Shown: positions 1 through 8,545, numbered from the stretch's first letter. The stretch: 64,000 nucleotides of DNA from Phytohabitans aurantiacus (GCF_027923225.1 NZ_BSDI01000044.1:3105-67104); one strand, 5' to 3'. The notes: generated from the sequence alone by a model not told the origin. Numbers and translations: made by a program.

Positions 1-214
1 CCTGGTCCAACAGGTATCCGACGACGCGGCGCAGGAACGAGCGGTTGAGCTTCGCCACGTCGGGCACCCACGGCACCATGGCGCGCACCTGCTCCGCGAA
101 CGCCCGGTCGGCCTCGAAGTTGTGCGCCCCGCCCAGGAAGTAGTCATATGCCCGAGCGGCACTGGGGATGTCGAGCTGAAGTTCCTTGGGTCCGTACTCG
201 GCCTCTGCGGTCAC
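1..214 (-). CDS. SAM-dependent methyltransferase, DUF574 family (5' part only)
   Basis: The N-terminal 71 residues of a leftward gene that runs off the left edge. The reading contains DIPSAARAYDYFLGGAHNF and then NRSFLRRVVGYLLDQ, the signature opening of the actinobacterial DUF574/Methyltransf_19 family of putative S-adenosylmethionine-dependent methyltransferases (usually about 270 residues). The substrate of this family is not known. The GTG at 214 is the only workable start, because a TAG lies four codons upstream in frame. No strong ribosome binding site is visible. The neighbouring subtilase gene points the same way, 58 bp upstream, but nothing shows an operon. Confidence 0.85.
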   Translation of the reverse strand, partial: MTAEAEYGPKELQLDIPSAARAYDYFLGGAHNFEADRAFAEQVRAMVPWVPDVAKLNRSFLRRVVGYLLDQ

Positions 215-272
215 GCGCTCAATCTAACCGACCGTGGGGCGCGCCGAGGGACGCGCCCCACAATGGACTGGT

Positions 273-1475
273 TTAGAAGTTGGCCGTGTAGAGCAACCGG
301 TTCGGCGAGCCTGAGCCGGGGCTCACGACCACGCCGGTGGTCGCGTTGTTGACGATCGCCGCGTGCACCTGGGCGGGTGTCGCCGAGGTGTTGTTCGCCA
401 GGAACAGCGCCGCCGCCCCCGCCACGTGCGGGGTGGCCATCGAGGTGCCGCTGATGGTGTTGGTGGCGGTGTTGCTGGTGTTCCACGTCGACGGGATGTT
501 GATGCCCGGCGCGAACACGTCGACGCACGTGCCGCGGTTGGCCCAGCTCGCCTTGCGGTCGCTGCTGTCGGTCGCCGATACCGTCAGTGCCTCGGCGACC
601 CGTGCCGGCGACTGGGTGCAGGCGTCCAGCGCGAAGAGGCCCAGGAAGCCGTTGCCCGCCGCGATCGCGTAGCTGACGCCGCCCTCGGTGATCGACCGGC
701 GTACCGCGTTGTCGAGCACGGTGTCCGCCCCGCCGCCGAGGCTCATGTTGGCGACGGCGGGCTTGACCGCGTTGGCGGTGACCCAGTCGATGCCGGCGAC
801 GACCTGCTCGGTGGTGCCGCTGCCCTCGCAGTCGAGCACCCGCACGGCGACCAGTTGCACGCCCTTCGCCACCCCGTACGCGGTGCCGCCGACGGTACCG
901 GCGACATGCGTGCCGTGGCCGTGACAGTCGTCGGCGGCGCCGCCGTCGATGGCGTCGAAACCGCTCGTGGCCCGGCCGTTGAAGTCGTTGTGCGTGGTGC
1001 GGATGCCGGTGTCGATGATGTACGCGTGCACGTTCGAAGCCGTCGTGTTGTACGTGTACGCCGAGTTCACCGGCCGGTTCCGCTGATCGATGCGGTCCAG
1101 CCCGTACGACGGCGGGTTCGTCTGCGTGGCGCTCACCCGATGGATGACGTTGGGCTGCACGAACTTGACGGCCGGGTCGCCGGCGAGCGCCTTCGCCTGC
1201 GCCTCGGACATGGTCGCCGAGAAGCCACGCAACGCGTGCGAGAACGTCTTGCGTACCGTCGCCCGATGCTTGCCCGCGAGCGCCTTGGCCTGCGCGGGCA
1301 CCGCCGCGCCGCCGTCCTTGAGCACCACGACGTAGCTGCCGGGCACCGCCTCCGCGCCCGGCGCGGCGAGGATCGTGCCGCCCGCCGGCGCGGCCTCGGC
1401 CGTCGCGGCCGGAGCCACCAGGATCGCCGCGCCCGCAAGGGCCGCGATTCTCACCATTGACGTTATTCGAGCCAT
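273..1475 (-). CDS. Secreted S8 subtilisin-like serine protease
   Basis: Extracellular endopeptidase of the proteinase K/aqualysin branch of the subtilases, 400 residues. Order: signal peptide (residues 1 to about 28), Inhibitor_I9 propeptide (about 45-113, with the SYVVVLKDG opening), then the catalytic domain. The triad is visible as D155 (IIDTGI), H187 (HGHGTHVAGT) and S345 (GTSMATPHVAG), with the oxyanion-hole N275 (AAGN). All key residues are present, so it should be active after propeptide removal. The enzyme ends soon after the catalytic domain without an extra binding module. The ATG at 1475 has a GGGAGGGA ribosome binding site. It is divergent from the ECF sigma factor gene. The likely role is scavenging of protein in the surroundings. 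Confidence 0.93.
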   Translation of the reverse strand: MARITSMVRIAALAGAAILVAPAATAEAAPAGGTILAAPGAEAVPGSYVVVLKDGGAAVPAQAKALAGKHRATVRKTFSHALRGFSATMSEAQAKALAGDPAVKFVQPNVIHRVSATQTNPPSYGLDRIDQRNRPVNSAYTYNTTASNVHAYIIDTGIRTTHNDFNGRATSGFDAIDGGAADDCHGHGTHVAGTVGGTAYGVAKGVQLVAVRVLDCEGSGTTEQVVAGIDWVTANAVKPAVANMSLGGGADTVLDNAVRRSITEGGVSYAIAAGNGFLGLFALDACTQSPARVAEALTVSATDSSDRKASWANRGTCVDVFAPGINIPSTWNTSNTATNTISGTSMATPHVAGAAALFLANNTSATPAQVHAAIVNNATTGVVVSPGSGSPNRLLYTANF

Positions 1476-1639
1476 CTGTCCCTCCCCAAACTGATGGCCG
1501 AGCCGCTCCTGTACTTATGGTCGTATGCGACTCGACCGAACAGACCAGCGTGTACCGGAAAGTAACAGCCCAGCCAGCTGCTGAAAAGGGGTCGTGTCAG
1601 AGGGGTGGTATACGTTGGCCGGGTCGAAAGGGGGGCGAC

Positions 1640-2623
1640 ATGACCCAGAAACGGGCACAGACGCAGACACTCGGCTCCGAGCGTGTGCTGGAGGAGTACA
1701 GGCGGGAGCTGACCGCCTACTGCTACCGGATGCTCGGCTCGGCGTTCGAAGCTGAAGACGCCGCTCAGGAGACTCTCGTCCGCGCCTGGAAGAGCCTCGA
1801 CAAGTTCGAGGGCCGTGCGGCGCTGCGCTCCTGGCTGTACCGCATCGCGACCAACGTCTGCCTCGACATGCTCGGCAGCGCCCAGCGCCGCGCCCGCCCG
1901 ATGGATATGGGCCCGGCGGGCTCGCAGGGCTCCCTGCCCGACGCACCGCTCGCCGAGACGGTCTGGGTCGGTCCGGCGCCCGACAGCCGCATGCTGCCCG
2001 AGTCCGCCGACCCCGCCGAGCTGGCCGTGGCCCGCGAGTCCATCCGCCTCGCGTTCGTGGCCGCGATGCAGCACCTGCCGCCGCGCCAGCGCGCGGTGCT
2101 GATCCTGCGCGAGGTGCTCGCCTGGTCGGCCAACGAGGTCGCCGAGCTGCTCGACACCAGCGTGCCCTCGGTCAACAGCGCGCTACAGCGGGCCCGCGCC
2201 ACGATCTCCACGACCGACGTCAAGAGCGACACCCTCAAGCCGATGGACGACGAGCAGGCGGCGCTGCTCTCGCGCTACGTCGAGGCGTTCGAGCGATACG
2301 ACATGGAGTCGCTGACCGCCCTTTTGCACCAGGACGCGACGCTGTCGATGCCGCCGCTGTCGCTCTGGTTCCGCGGCCACGCCGACATCAGCCACTGGAT
2401 GCTCGGCCCCGGCAGCGCCTGCCGCGGCTCCCGCCTGGTGCCGACCGCGGCGAGCGGCCTGCCGGCGTTCGGGCAGTACAAGCCGGGCGGACCGGGCGGG
2501 TCATACGAGCCGTGGGCGCTGATCATGCTGGAGATCTCCGACGGGCGCATCCACGGTCTCAACTTCTACCTCGACACCGAGCACCTGTTCCCGCTCTTCG
2601 GCCTGCCCGCCAGCCTCGACTGA
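1640..2623 (+). CDS. ECF sigma factor with C-terminal SnoaL-like domain (TIGR02960/SigG type)
   Basis: Extracytoplasmic-function RNA polymerase sigma factor of 327 residues. The sigma-70 region 2 (about residues 18-85, with RMLGSAFEAEDAAQETLVRAW) and region 4 (about 140-195, with LPPRQRAVLILREVL and a helix-turn-helix at SANEVAELLDTSVPSV) are clear. They are followed by a SnoaL/NTF2-like C-terminal domain (about 205-327). This layout is that of the TIGR02960 group that includes mycobacterial SigG. In such sigma factors the C-terminal domain takes over the control normally given by an anti-sigma partner, and no anti-sigma gene lies beside this one. The start at ATG 1640 follows a purine-rich AAAGGGGGG site; longer in-frame starts lack one. 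Confidence 0.92.
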   Translation: MTQKRAQTQTLGSERVLEEYRRELTAYCYRMLGSAFEAEDAAQETLVRAWKSLDKFEGRAALRSWLYRIATNVCLDMLGSAQRRARPMDMGPAGSQGSLPDAPLAETVWVGPAPDSRMLPESADPAELAVARESIRLAFVAAMQHLPPRQRAVLILREVLAWSANEVAELLDTSVPSVNSALQRARATISTTDVKSDTLKPMDDEQAALLSRYVEAFERYDMESLTALLHQDATLSMPPLSLWFRGHADISHWMLGPGSACRGSRLVPTAASGLPAFGQYKPGGPGGSYEPWALIMLEISDGRIHGLNFYLDTEHLFPLFGLPASLD

Positions 2624-2630
2624 CCCTTCT

Positions 2631-2686
2631 CGTGATCAGGGCGTCCCTGAAGTCGTTAGAGCGACTTGGGGGACGCCCCGATCACG
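2631..2686. repeat. Family A palindromic element, copy A1
   Basis: A 56-bp near-perfect palindrome: 25-bp arms starting CGTGATCAGGGCGTCCCT and a 6-nt centre TTAGAG, with three mismatches between arms. It lies between the convergent sigma factor and STAS genes. It overlaps the last codon and stop of the STAS gene, whose TGA comes from the CGTGATC end. The plus strand through it is open and would read VIRASLKSLERLGGRPDHG. As RNA it would form a very long hairpin and could act as a two-way terminator. Confidence 0.9.
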
Positions 2687-2978
2687 GGCCGAGCACGTCG
2701 TTCAGGCCGGTCAGCGCGACCAGGTCCATCAAGCGGGGATGGGCGCTCAGCACGCGCAGGTCGCAGCCGAGCCGGCGCGCGGTCAGCCGCAGCCGTGCCA
2801 GGGCCTCGATCGTCACGGCGTCCGGCGCGCTGACCGCACCGACGTCGCAGAGCACCGTCTCCGCGCTCGTGTCGCGCACGAGCGCTGAGAGGCGCGCGCA
2901 GAGGGGCGGGATGTCCGCTCTGTCCACGACGGGCCCGATCGCGAAGACCGGCGGTGGTCGCTCCTGTGGTCCGGACAC
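2682..2978 (-). CDS. STAS-domain protein (anti-sigma factor antagonist-like)
   Basis: A 98-residue single-domain STAS protein of the SpoIIAA/RsbV fold, expected to bind a switch kinase or anti-sigma factor in the cytoplasm. The beta-alpha pattern VLCDVGAVSAPDAVTIEALARLR and the following GCDLRVLSAH segment fit the family. The usual phosphoacceptor motif DSSGL appears as DAVTI, so the conserved serine seems to be missing and control by phosphorylation is doubtful. It starts at GTG 2978 with a GGAGG site. Its stop codon lies inside repeat A1. No partner kinase is adjacent. Confidence 0.75.
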   Translation of the reverse strand: MSGPQERPPPVFAIGPVVDRADIPPLCARLSALVRDTSAETVLCDVGAVSAPDAVTIEALARLRLTARRLGCDLRVLSAHPRLMDLVALTGLNDVLGP

Positions 2979-3031
2979 GTCGGCCTCCGTTCGCGATGGG
3001 TTCCAACGGTCAGACGCCTGATCGCGAAGGA

Positions 3032-3078
3032 ACTCATCGGCGGCCGTCCCGGAAAATGTGAGCGGCCCGCCGATGAGT
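3032..3078. promoter_or_regulatory. 12-bp inverted repeat in a divergent intergenic region
   Basis: Perfect arms ACTCATCGGCGG (3032-3043) and CCGCCGATGAGT (3067-3078), separated by 23 bp. It sits between the start of the STAS gene (leftward) and the FAD oxidoreductase gene (rightward, start 3134). It could be a two-site operator for a dimeric regulator or an RNA hairpin in the oxidoreductase leader. No regulator gene is next to it. Confidence 0.45.
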
Positions 3079-3133
3079 CCGCGGCCCCTCGGCGGTCTGA
3101 CCCTCCGACGACAGCCGATCGAGAGGGACCGCC

Positions 3134-4459
3134 ATGAACCAGGACGCCATCCGCAACGGGTTCGCCGGACCGGTGCACCTGCCGGGCGACCCGGGCTATG
3201 ACACGCACCGCCAGCCCCTGTACCCGACGATCGACCCGCGGCCCGCCGCCGTCGTCGAAGCGAGCGGTCCCGCGGACGTCCGCGCCGCCGTGGTCGCGGC
3301 CCGGCGGCACGACCTGCCGCTGGCCGTGCAGGCGACCGGCCACGGCACGCACGTCGCCGCCGACGGCGCGCTGTTGCTCAAGACCTCCGGCATGGCGTCG
3401 GTGCTCGTCGACCCGGACCGCGGCGTCGCGCGGGTCGGTCCCGGCGCGCGGTGGGGCGCGGTCCTGGAAGCGGCCGCACCGTTCGGGCTGGCGCCGCTGT
3501 CCGGCTCGTCGCCGTCGGTCGGCGTCACCGGGTACACGTTGGGAGGCGGCCTGGGTTGGCTGGCGCGCCGGTACGGCTTCGCGGCCGACAGCGTGCTGCG
3601 CGCCGACGTGGTGACCGCCGACGGCCGGCTGCGCACGGTGAGCGCCGACCGCGACCCCGAGCTGTTCTGGGCGCTGCGCGGCGGCGGCGGAAACTTCGGC
3701 ATCGTCACGTCGCTGGAGTTTCGCCTGTACCCGGTCGACCGCGTGCTCGCGGGCTTCGCCTACTTCCCCGCCGATCGGGCCGCCGAGACCCTCGCCTGGT
3801 ATCGCGACTGGGCCGCCACCGCGCCCGACGAGCTGAGCACGGCCGCGCTGCTGCGCCGGATGCCGGACACCGACGACGTTCCCGCGGCGGTACGCGGCAA
3901 GCGCGTGGTGATGATAAAGGCCATGTACGCGGGCGATCCCGACCGCGGGCGGTGCCTGCTCAATCCACTGTGGTCGGTCGCTGGGCCGGCACTTGTCGAC
4001 GAGCTGCGCCCGGTGCGGTACGCCGACGCCGCCATGGGCGGCACCCCCGCCCGGTACCTGGACATGTTCCGCGCACTGCCCGACGCGGCGCTCGAAGCCC
4101 TCGCCGGCGCGCACGCCGCGCCCGACTCGCCAATCTCCACTGTGGAGATTCGCCAGTGGGGCGGTGCGATGGCGAACGCCGGGCCGGACGCCGGACCGGC
4201 GGGTCACCGCGAGGCACGGTTTTCCGTGATCGTCGACGCGGTCGTGCCGGAGCTCGCGTCGGCGCTGCGCCCGCACGGCATGGGCGCCACGTTCCTGAAC
4301 GTCCTCGCCGACCCCACCCGCACCGCCACCGCCTACACGGCCGAGAACCACCGGCGCCTGCGCGAGGCGAAGGCCGCCTACGACCCCGAAAACGTCTTCC
4401 GCGCGGGTCACAACATCCGCCCCTCCTCCGTGATCAGGGCGTCCCTCAAGTCGTCATAG
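3134..4459 (+). CDS. FAD-binding (BBE-type) oxidoreductase with repeat-derived C-terminus
   Basis: Flavin oxidoreductase of the PCMH/FAD_binding_4 plus BBE family, 441 residues. It has the flavin-linked histidine H70 in GHGTH, the FAD loop GYTLGGGLGWLARRYG (about 133-148), GGGGNFGIVTSLEFRLYPV, and the C-terminal berberine-bridge motif YDPENVFRAGHNIRP. Enzymes with two covalent FAD links carry cysteine in a GxCPxVGVGG segment; here it is SSPSVGVTG (S126), so at most one covalent link is expected. The substrate is unknown; relatives oxidise sugars, alkaloids or antibiotic intermediates. The last ten residues (SVIRASLKSS) and the stop are encoded by repeat A2, directly after the normal family end. 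ATG 3134 has a GAGAGGGA site. Confidence 0.88.
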   Translation: MNQDAIRNGFAGPVHLPGDPGYDTHRQPLYPTIDPRPAAVVEASGPADVRAAVVAARRHDLPLAVQATGHGTHVAADGALLLKTSGMASVLVDPDRGVARVGPGARWGAVLEAAAPFGLAPLSGSSPSVGVTGYTLGGGLGWLARRYGFAADSVLRADVVTADGRLRTVSADRDPELFWALRGGGGNFGIVTSLEFRLYPVDRVLAGFAYFPADRAAETLAWYRDWAATAPDELSTAALLRRMPDTDDVPAAVRGKRVVMIKAMYAGDPDRGRCLLNPLWSVAGPALVDELRPVRYADAAMGGTPARYLDMFRALPDAALEALAGAHAAPDSPISTVEIRQWGGAMANAGPDAGPAGHREARFSVIVDAVVPELASALRPHGMGATFLNVLADPTRTATAYTAENHRRLREAKAAYDPENVFRAGHNIRPSSVIRASLKSS

Positions 4460-4484
4460 CGACTTGAGGGACGCCCTGATCACG
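4429..4484. repeat. Family A palindromic element, copy A2
   Basis: The most perfect copy: 25-bp arms without mismatch and the 6-nt centre TCATAG. It supplies the C-terminal residues VIRASLKSS and the stop codon of the FAD oxidoreductase gene. The original stop of that gene was probably lost or displaced when the element arrived. It also makes a 25-bp hairpin right at the gene end. Confidence 0.92.
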
Positions 4485-4611
4485 CGGTGCTGCCCGCGCG
4501 GGGCGCGCGCCGGTCCGGCTAGCACGCGTTCGACAGTGGACGGGATGGGACGCATCGACTTCCGTCACCTGACCAGTGCCAGGCGAACGGCGGCGTCGCT
4601 AGCCTCGCGAA

Positions 4612-6915
4612 ATGAGGCTCGGAGTCGCCGCCTTCGCCGTCGTTGGTCTGATCGCCGCCGCCCTGCCGGTGTCACCCGCCGGTGCCGCGCCCGGCGACGC
4701 CACGCTCGTCCCGTTACAGGTCACCGGTCCGGCCAATCAGCGCCTTAACCTCGTAGTTCTCGGAGACGGATACACCGAGGCCGAGCTTCCAAAGTTCCGA
4801 GCCGATGTCGACCGGCACCTCAATGTGCTCTGGAGCATTGAACCGTTCCGCGGTTACCGCAATTACTTCAACGTCTACGTGATCGAGATCGAGTCGGGCG
4901 AGTCCGGCATCCGCTGCGACCCCGACGACGACCCGCCGAACCCCGACCGGATCACCCCGCTCGGCCTGCACTACGCCGACGGGTGCACCAACCCGCTCGC
5001 GCGCGGCATCACGTTCCAGAACTACGGGACGCAGGCCCTGGGCCGGTACCTGCAGCAGCTCGTCGCGCCCCTCGGCGTCACCGCCGCCAACCGGCAGGTG
5101 CTCGCGCTCGCCAACACCGACACGTACGGCGGCATCGGCGGCACCAACGCCACCACCTCGGGCGGCGCGCCACAGGGGCCGCTGATCACCCCGCACGAGC
5201 TGGGCCACTCGCTCGGGCAGCTCCAGGACGAGTACCCGTACAGCAACCGCCCCGACCCCGGCGGCCCGTATTGCACCACCAATTGCACCGAGCCTGCCTC
5301 GCGGCATCACACGCTTCTCACCGAGCAGCAGATGCGCGACCAGCAGGCGAAGTGGTGGCGCTGGCTCGGCGAGGAGAGCGAATCCGGCGGCACGATCGGC
5401 CGGTACGAGAGCGGCCTCTACACCAGCTCGGGCGTCTGGCGTCCCAGCGAGCACTCGATCATGCGCTGGATCGGCTTCCCGTTCGACCAGGTCGGCCGCG
5501 AGATCATGACGCAGCGGATCTCGGGCCGCCGCGACACCAACGCGATGGCCCTGTCGAGCACGCCCACCGACCAGCCCGCCGGCGCCACCGACGTGCTGTG
5601 GGTCGAGACGCAACACCCGACGTACCACCAGCTCGACGTCGCGTGGTCCCTCAACGGATCCACTCTGGACACGCACAACAGCCGCAACCTCGACCTCGCC
5701 GCGGCGGGCGCGCGACCCGGCGACACCGTGACCGTCACGGTCACCGACCCGACCCCGTTCGTCCGCGACCCCGCCATCCGCAACGGCCCCGCCCTGACCC
5801 AGCGCCGCACGTGGACGATAGGCGCGCCGTCCTCCGGGCCGCCGGTAACCCCCGGCTTCACCGGCAGCACACCCACCAACCGCGCCGTCGGGGGCCAGGA
5901 CATCGTGTACGTCGAGACCACGCACCCCCGGGATCGGGTACTGGACGTCGAGTGGCGGTTGGACGGCCGGGTACTGCCGAACCCGCACAACAGCCGCAAC
6001 CTCGATCTGGCCGCACTCGATCTCACACCCGGTTCCCACGAGCTGACCGCCACCGTCTCCGGTGTAGACAGTCGCACCTGGACAGTCGACAACGTGGCCG
6101 CCGCGGCACCCGCGACCCTGTCCGATCCACTGACGACACTGCCCGGCGACCCGACCCACCGCGTCTACTTCGAACAGTTCACGATGGGCCTCGACCCGAC
6201 CGACGACCGGCCCGGATTCTCGGTCGGCGAGTTCCGCCTCGACCGCGACGGCTGGTTCAACTACTTCGGCTGGCCCGACGCCCCGCCCGGCACCCCGTTC
6301 CGGTTCACGCCGACCGGTACGACGATAAAGTCGCTGGTGTACGGCAACCTGGGCTCCGGCGGCCTCTCCAAGGCCGTATTCGAACCCACCGAGCCCGGCT
6401 ACGGCACCCACACCGTCGAGCACCGCGCCACCGACGCGGCCGGCAACATCGGCACCGCCGCCTCGTTCCGCGCCACCGTGCTGCCCGGCTCCACCCCCGC
6501 CTGCACCAGGCGCGTCACCGGCGTCCACCGCGGCAACCTCACCGTGCGGTCCGGCGTCACCTGCCTCGACAACGCCCGCGTCACCGGCCACGTCGCGGTA
6601 CGCCCCGGCGCGTCCCTGGTCGTGTCGGGCGGCTCGATCACCGGCGGCCTCACCACCGACCGCGCCGCGACCGTCCAGGTCTTCGGCACCACCCTGACCG
6701 GTCTCGCCTCCATCACCGGCACCACGGCGGACGTGACCGTGGCGGGCGCGACATTCAACGGCGCTGTGAACGTGAGCGGCAACCGCACCGGCACCCGCCC
6801 CGTCATCCTCGCCGGCAACGTCGTCCGCGGCATGCTCGCCTGCACCGCCAACAACGCCGTACAAGACTACGGCGCCCCCAACACACCCCGCCCCCCATGC
6901 ACCCCCACCCCTTAA
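4612..6915 (+). CDS. Secreted M64-family zinc metallopeptidase
   Basis: A 767-residue secreted protein with an IgA-peptidase M64 domain. The signal peptide covers residues 1-26. The peptidase domain (about 40-300) has the zinc-binding HELGH at 195-199 followed by the DEYPYS segment typical of the family. Two tandem Ig-like modules follow (about 325-410 and 425-500), each with a VETxHP...HNSRNLDLAA core, so they arose by duplication. The C-terminal part (about 630-767) is rich in short Thr/Val/Gly strands like a beta-helix. It probably cleaves extracellular protein; the IgA name reflects the founding member only. TAGCCT at 4600-4605 lies 6 nt before the ATG, which suggests a leaderless transcript. 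Confidence 0.88.
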   Translation: MRLGVAAFAVVGLIAAALPVSPAGAAPGDATLVPLQVTGPANQRLNLVVLGDGYTEAELPKFRADVDRHLNVLWSIEPFRGYRNYFNVYVIEIESGESGIRCDPDDDPPNPDRITPLGLHYADGCTNPLARGITFQNYGTQALGRYLQQLVAPLGVTAANRQVLALANTDTYGGIGGTNATTSGGAPQGPLITPHELGHSLGQLQDEYPYSNRPDPGGPYCTTNCTEPASRHHTLLTEQQMRDQQAKWWRWLGEESESGGTIGRYESGLYTSSGVWRPSEHSIMRWIGFPFDQVGREIMTQRISGRRDTNAMALSSTPTDQPAGATDVLWVETQHPTYHQLDVAWSLNGSTLDTHNSRNLDLAAAGARPGDTVTVTVTDPTPFVRDPAIRNGPALTQRRTWTIGAPSSGPPVTPGFTGSTPTNRAVGGQDIVYVETTHPRDRVLDVEWRLDGRVLPNPHNSRNLDLAALDLTPGSHELTATVSGVDSRTWTVDNVAAAAPATLSDPLTTLPGDPTHRVYFEQFTMGLDPTDDRPGFSVGEFRLDRDGWFNYFGWPDAPPGTPFRFTPTGTTIKSLVYGNLGSGGLSKAVFEPTEPGYGTHTVEHRATDAAGNIGTAASFRATVLPGSTPACTRRVTGVHRGNLTVRSGVTCLDNARVTGHVAVRPGASLVVSGGSITGGLTTDRAATVQVFGTTLTGLASITGTTADVTVAGATFNGAVNVSGNRTGTRPVILAGNVVRGMLACTANNAVQDYGAPNTPRPPCTPTP

Positions 6916-7039
6916 CCCCTCCCCCTCTCCCCTTCCCGCCCCCGCCGCACTCTCCGCCCGCCACGGCGGTCTCCCCGCCCGCCACGCCGGTCTCCCCACC
7001 CGCCCCCGCACTCTCCGCCCGCCACGGCGGTCTCTCCGC

Positions 7040-7117
7040 CGATCAAGGGCAAACGCACGTGGTTCGATCTCTTTCTCGCGTGCATTCGGCCTTGATCCAT
7101 GCACATGGCCTTGATCG
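7040..7117 (+). repeat. Family C repeat, 78 bp, copy C1
   Basis: Starts CGATCAAGG and ends CCTTGATCG (9-bp terminal inverted repeats). A further internal copy of the right arm is present (GGCCTTGATCCATGC), and a CACGTGGTTCGATCTCTTT core. The same 78-bp unit recurs at 61846-61923, inverted at 62173-62250, and in the tandem array near 48.2-48.7 kb. Confidence 0.85.
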
Positions 7118-7179
7118 GCGCCGCCGACGAGCCCCCCTGCCTGCGACGCGGAAACCCTCCCAGCGCCCCTCGAACACGG

Positions 7180-7237
7180 CGATCTTGCAGTTGTCATGTC
7201 CCAAACCGGGCAATCCGGCATGACAACTGCAAGATCG
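7180..7237. repeat. Family B palindrome, 58 bp, copy B1
   Basis: Perfect 19-bp arms CGATCTTGCAGTTGTCATG and its complement, with a 20-nt centre TCCCAAACCGGGCAATCCGG. A second copy with nearly the same centre lies at 58536-58601, over 51 kb away. Intergenic; it can form a long hairpin. Confidence 0.88.
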
Positions 7238-7290
7238 CGGTGCGGGAGTGCGCCGGGCCTCCGTCATGGAGTGGTTAGGATTTTGGACTC

Positions 7291-8040
7291 ATGGAGTACG
7301 CCGCACCCGCTTTGATCAATCGGGCCGCCGTGGATGACAGCGACGCGCCGCTGCTCACCTACTGTGACGACGCGACCGGGGAGCGGGTCGAGCTTTCGGC
7401 GCACGCGCTGGCCGGCTGGGCGGCGCGCACGGCTCGGCTGCTGCACGAGGGCTGCGGTCTGGGCACGGGTAGCCGGGCGGCGGTGCTGCTACCGCCGCAC
7501 TGGCAGACCGCCGCCGTGCTCCTGGGCGCCTGGTCTGCTGGGGTGTCGGTGTCGTTCCGGCTGTGGGCGACCGCGGGCCTGCCGGTGCTGGAGCCGCGGG
7601 CAAACGAGCCGATCGACGTCACGTTCGTCGCGCCGGACCGGGTCGACAACTGGCTGGACGACGTACCGGACGCGCCGCACCGGTTCGTCGCCGGGCTGGC
7701 CGCCGACCGCGAGCCACCCGCCGGGTACCGGAACTTCGTCGCCGAGGTCGGGCGATACCCGGAGGCCCCGACGGGGTACGCGCCGATCGGGCAGGGCGAC
7801 GCCGCGACCAACGACGGCACCAGCTACCGCGACTGGGGCCGGCTCGCGCGGGAACTCGCGGAGGGCTACGACCTGCGAGCCGGTGATCGGCTACTGGTCG
7901 ACGCCGCCGCGCACGAGCACCCGGTGAAGTGGCTGCTGACTCCCCTCGCCGCTGGCGCCTCGGTGGTGCTGTGCGCCCGTCTCGACCCGGCGACCGCCGT
8001 CGCGCGCGCCGAGGCCGAGCGCGCCAACCGGATCCTCTAG
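7291..8040 (+). CDS. TIGR03089 family protein (adenylate-forming-like)
   Basis: A 249-residue protein of the actinobacterial TIGR03089 family, which resembles the N-terminal part of acyl-CoA synthetase/AMP-ligase enzymes but lacks most of the catalytic C-terminal domain. Visible features are the N-terminal LTYCDDATGERVELS strand pair, GSRAAVLLPPHWQTAAVLLGAW (about 60-80), and the C-terminal DRLLVDAAAHEHPVKWLLTPLAAGASVVLC. The biochemical role is unknown. The next gene (endonuclease V) begins one base after its stop, so the two are probably co-transcribed. The ATG lies 9 nt after a TAGGAT -10 box, so the mRNA is probably leaderless. Confidence 0.88.
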   Translation: MEYAAPALINRAAVDDSDAPLLTYCDDATGERVELSAHALAGWAARTARLLHEGCGLGTGSRAAVLLPPHWQTAAVLLGAWSAGVSVSFRLWATAGLPVLEPRANEPIDVTFVAPDRVDNWLDDVPDAPHRFVAGLAADREPPAGYRNFVAEVGRYPEAPTGYAPIGQGDAATNDGTSYRDWGRLARELAEGYDLRAGDRLLVDAAAHEHPVKWLLTPLAAGASVVLCARLDPATAVARAEAERANRIL

Positions 8041-8041
8041 C

Positions 8042-8545
8042 GTGGCCGCACGGTACGCCGCGGTCGACGTGCACTATCCGGCCACCGGTGCGGACGCCGC
8101 GATGGTCGTCGCCGCCGACGCCGCGTTCGCCTCCATTGTGGACGAGTTCACCGCACACCTGCCGGACGTCCCGCCGTACCAACCGGGCGCCTTCTTCCTG
8201 CGCGAGCTGCCCGCGCTGCGCGCCGTGTTCGCGCGGGCCGGCGCCGTCGACCTGGTGGTGGTCGACGGCTATGTCGATCTGGACCCGGACGGCCGGCCCG
8301 GACTGGGCGCGCACCTGCACCGCGAGGTCGGCGTGCCCGTCGTGGGCGTGGCGAAGACCGCGTTTCACAGCGCCACGCACGCGATCGCGGTGCGGCGCGG
8401 CGGCACTCGCCCGCTGTACGTCACGGCCGCCGGCCTCGCGCTCGACGACGCGGCGGCGATGGTAGCGGCGATGGCCGGCCCGCACCGCCTCCCAGACGCC
8501 CTGCGCCGCGTCGACAAGCTGGCCCGCGCCCGGCCCTCCCCGTGA
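8042..8545 (+). CDS. nfi: Endonuclease V (deoxyinosine 3'-endonuclease)
   Basis: DNA repair nuclease that nicks one base 3' of deoxyinosine. The three acidic metal ligands of the family are visible: D9 (AAVDVHY), E55 (FFLRELPAL) and D75 (VVVDGYVDLDP). They are followed by the strongly conserved RPGLGAHLH and PVVGVAKTAF segments. At 167 residues it is clearly shorter than E. coli Nfi (223), with a trimmed N-terminus and C-terminus, a form seen in other actinobacteria. It starts at GTG 8042. The stop TGA is formed by the CGTGATC end of repeat A3, directly after the codons for SP. Confidence 0.9.
   Translation: MAARYAAVDVHYPATGADAAMVVAADAAFASIVDEFTAHLPDVPPYQPGAFFLRELPALRAVFARAGAVDLVVVDGYVDLDPDGRPGLGAHLHREVGVPVVGVAKTAFHSATHAIAVRRGGTRPLYVTAAGLALDDAAAMVAAMAGPHRLPDALRRVDKLARARPSP

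Larger units (their letters stand above)
6916..7290. other. Intergenic region with two repeat elements, no gene seen
   Basis: 375 bp between the M64 gene and the TIGR03089 gene. The first part is a C-rich stretch with CCGCCCGCCACGGCGGTCTC repeated four times imperfectly (about 6950-7038). It is followed by a family C element, about 60 bp of unremarkable sequence, and a family B palindrome. TAGGAT at 7276-7281 is a likely -10 box for the next gene. Confidence 0.7.

Noticed and set aside
2512..3021. A plus-strand gene reading through repeat A1 (VIRASLKSLERLGGRPDHG)
   Set aside because: The frame has no ribosome site and overlaps both the sigma factor end and the STAS gene in antisense; only the element itself reads sensibly.
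4714..7221. An 835-codon open frame on the minus strand across the M64 gene, and similar long frames at 8620-10779 (+), 41628-43745 (+), 42319-44451 (-) and 52481-54793 (+)
   Set aside because: They run antisense or out of phase to genes with clear domains. Their translations are Arg/Ala/Pro/Gly-rich without motifs, as expected for shadows in GC-rich DNA.
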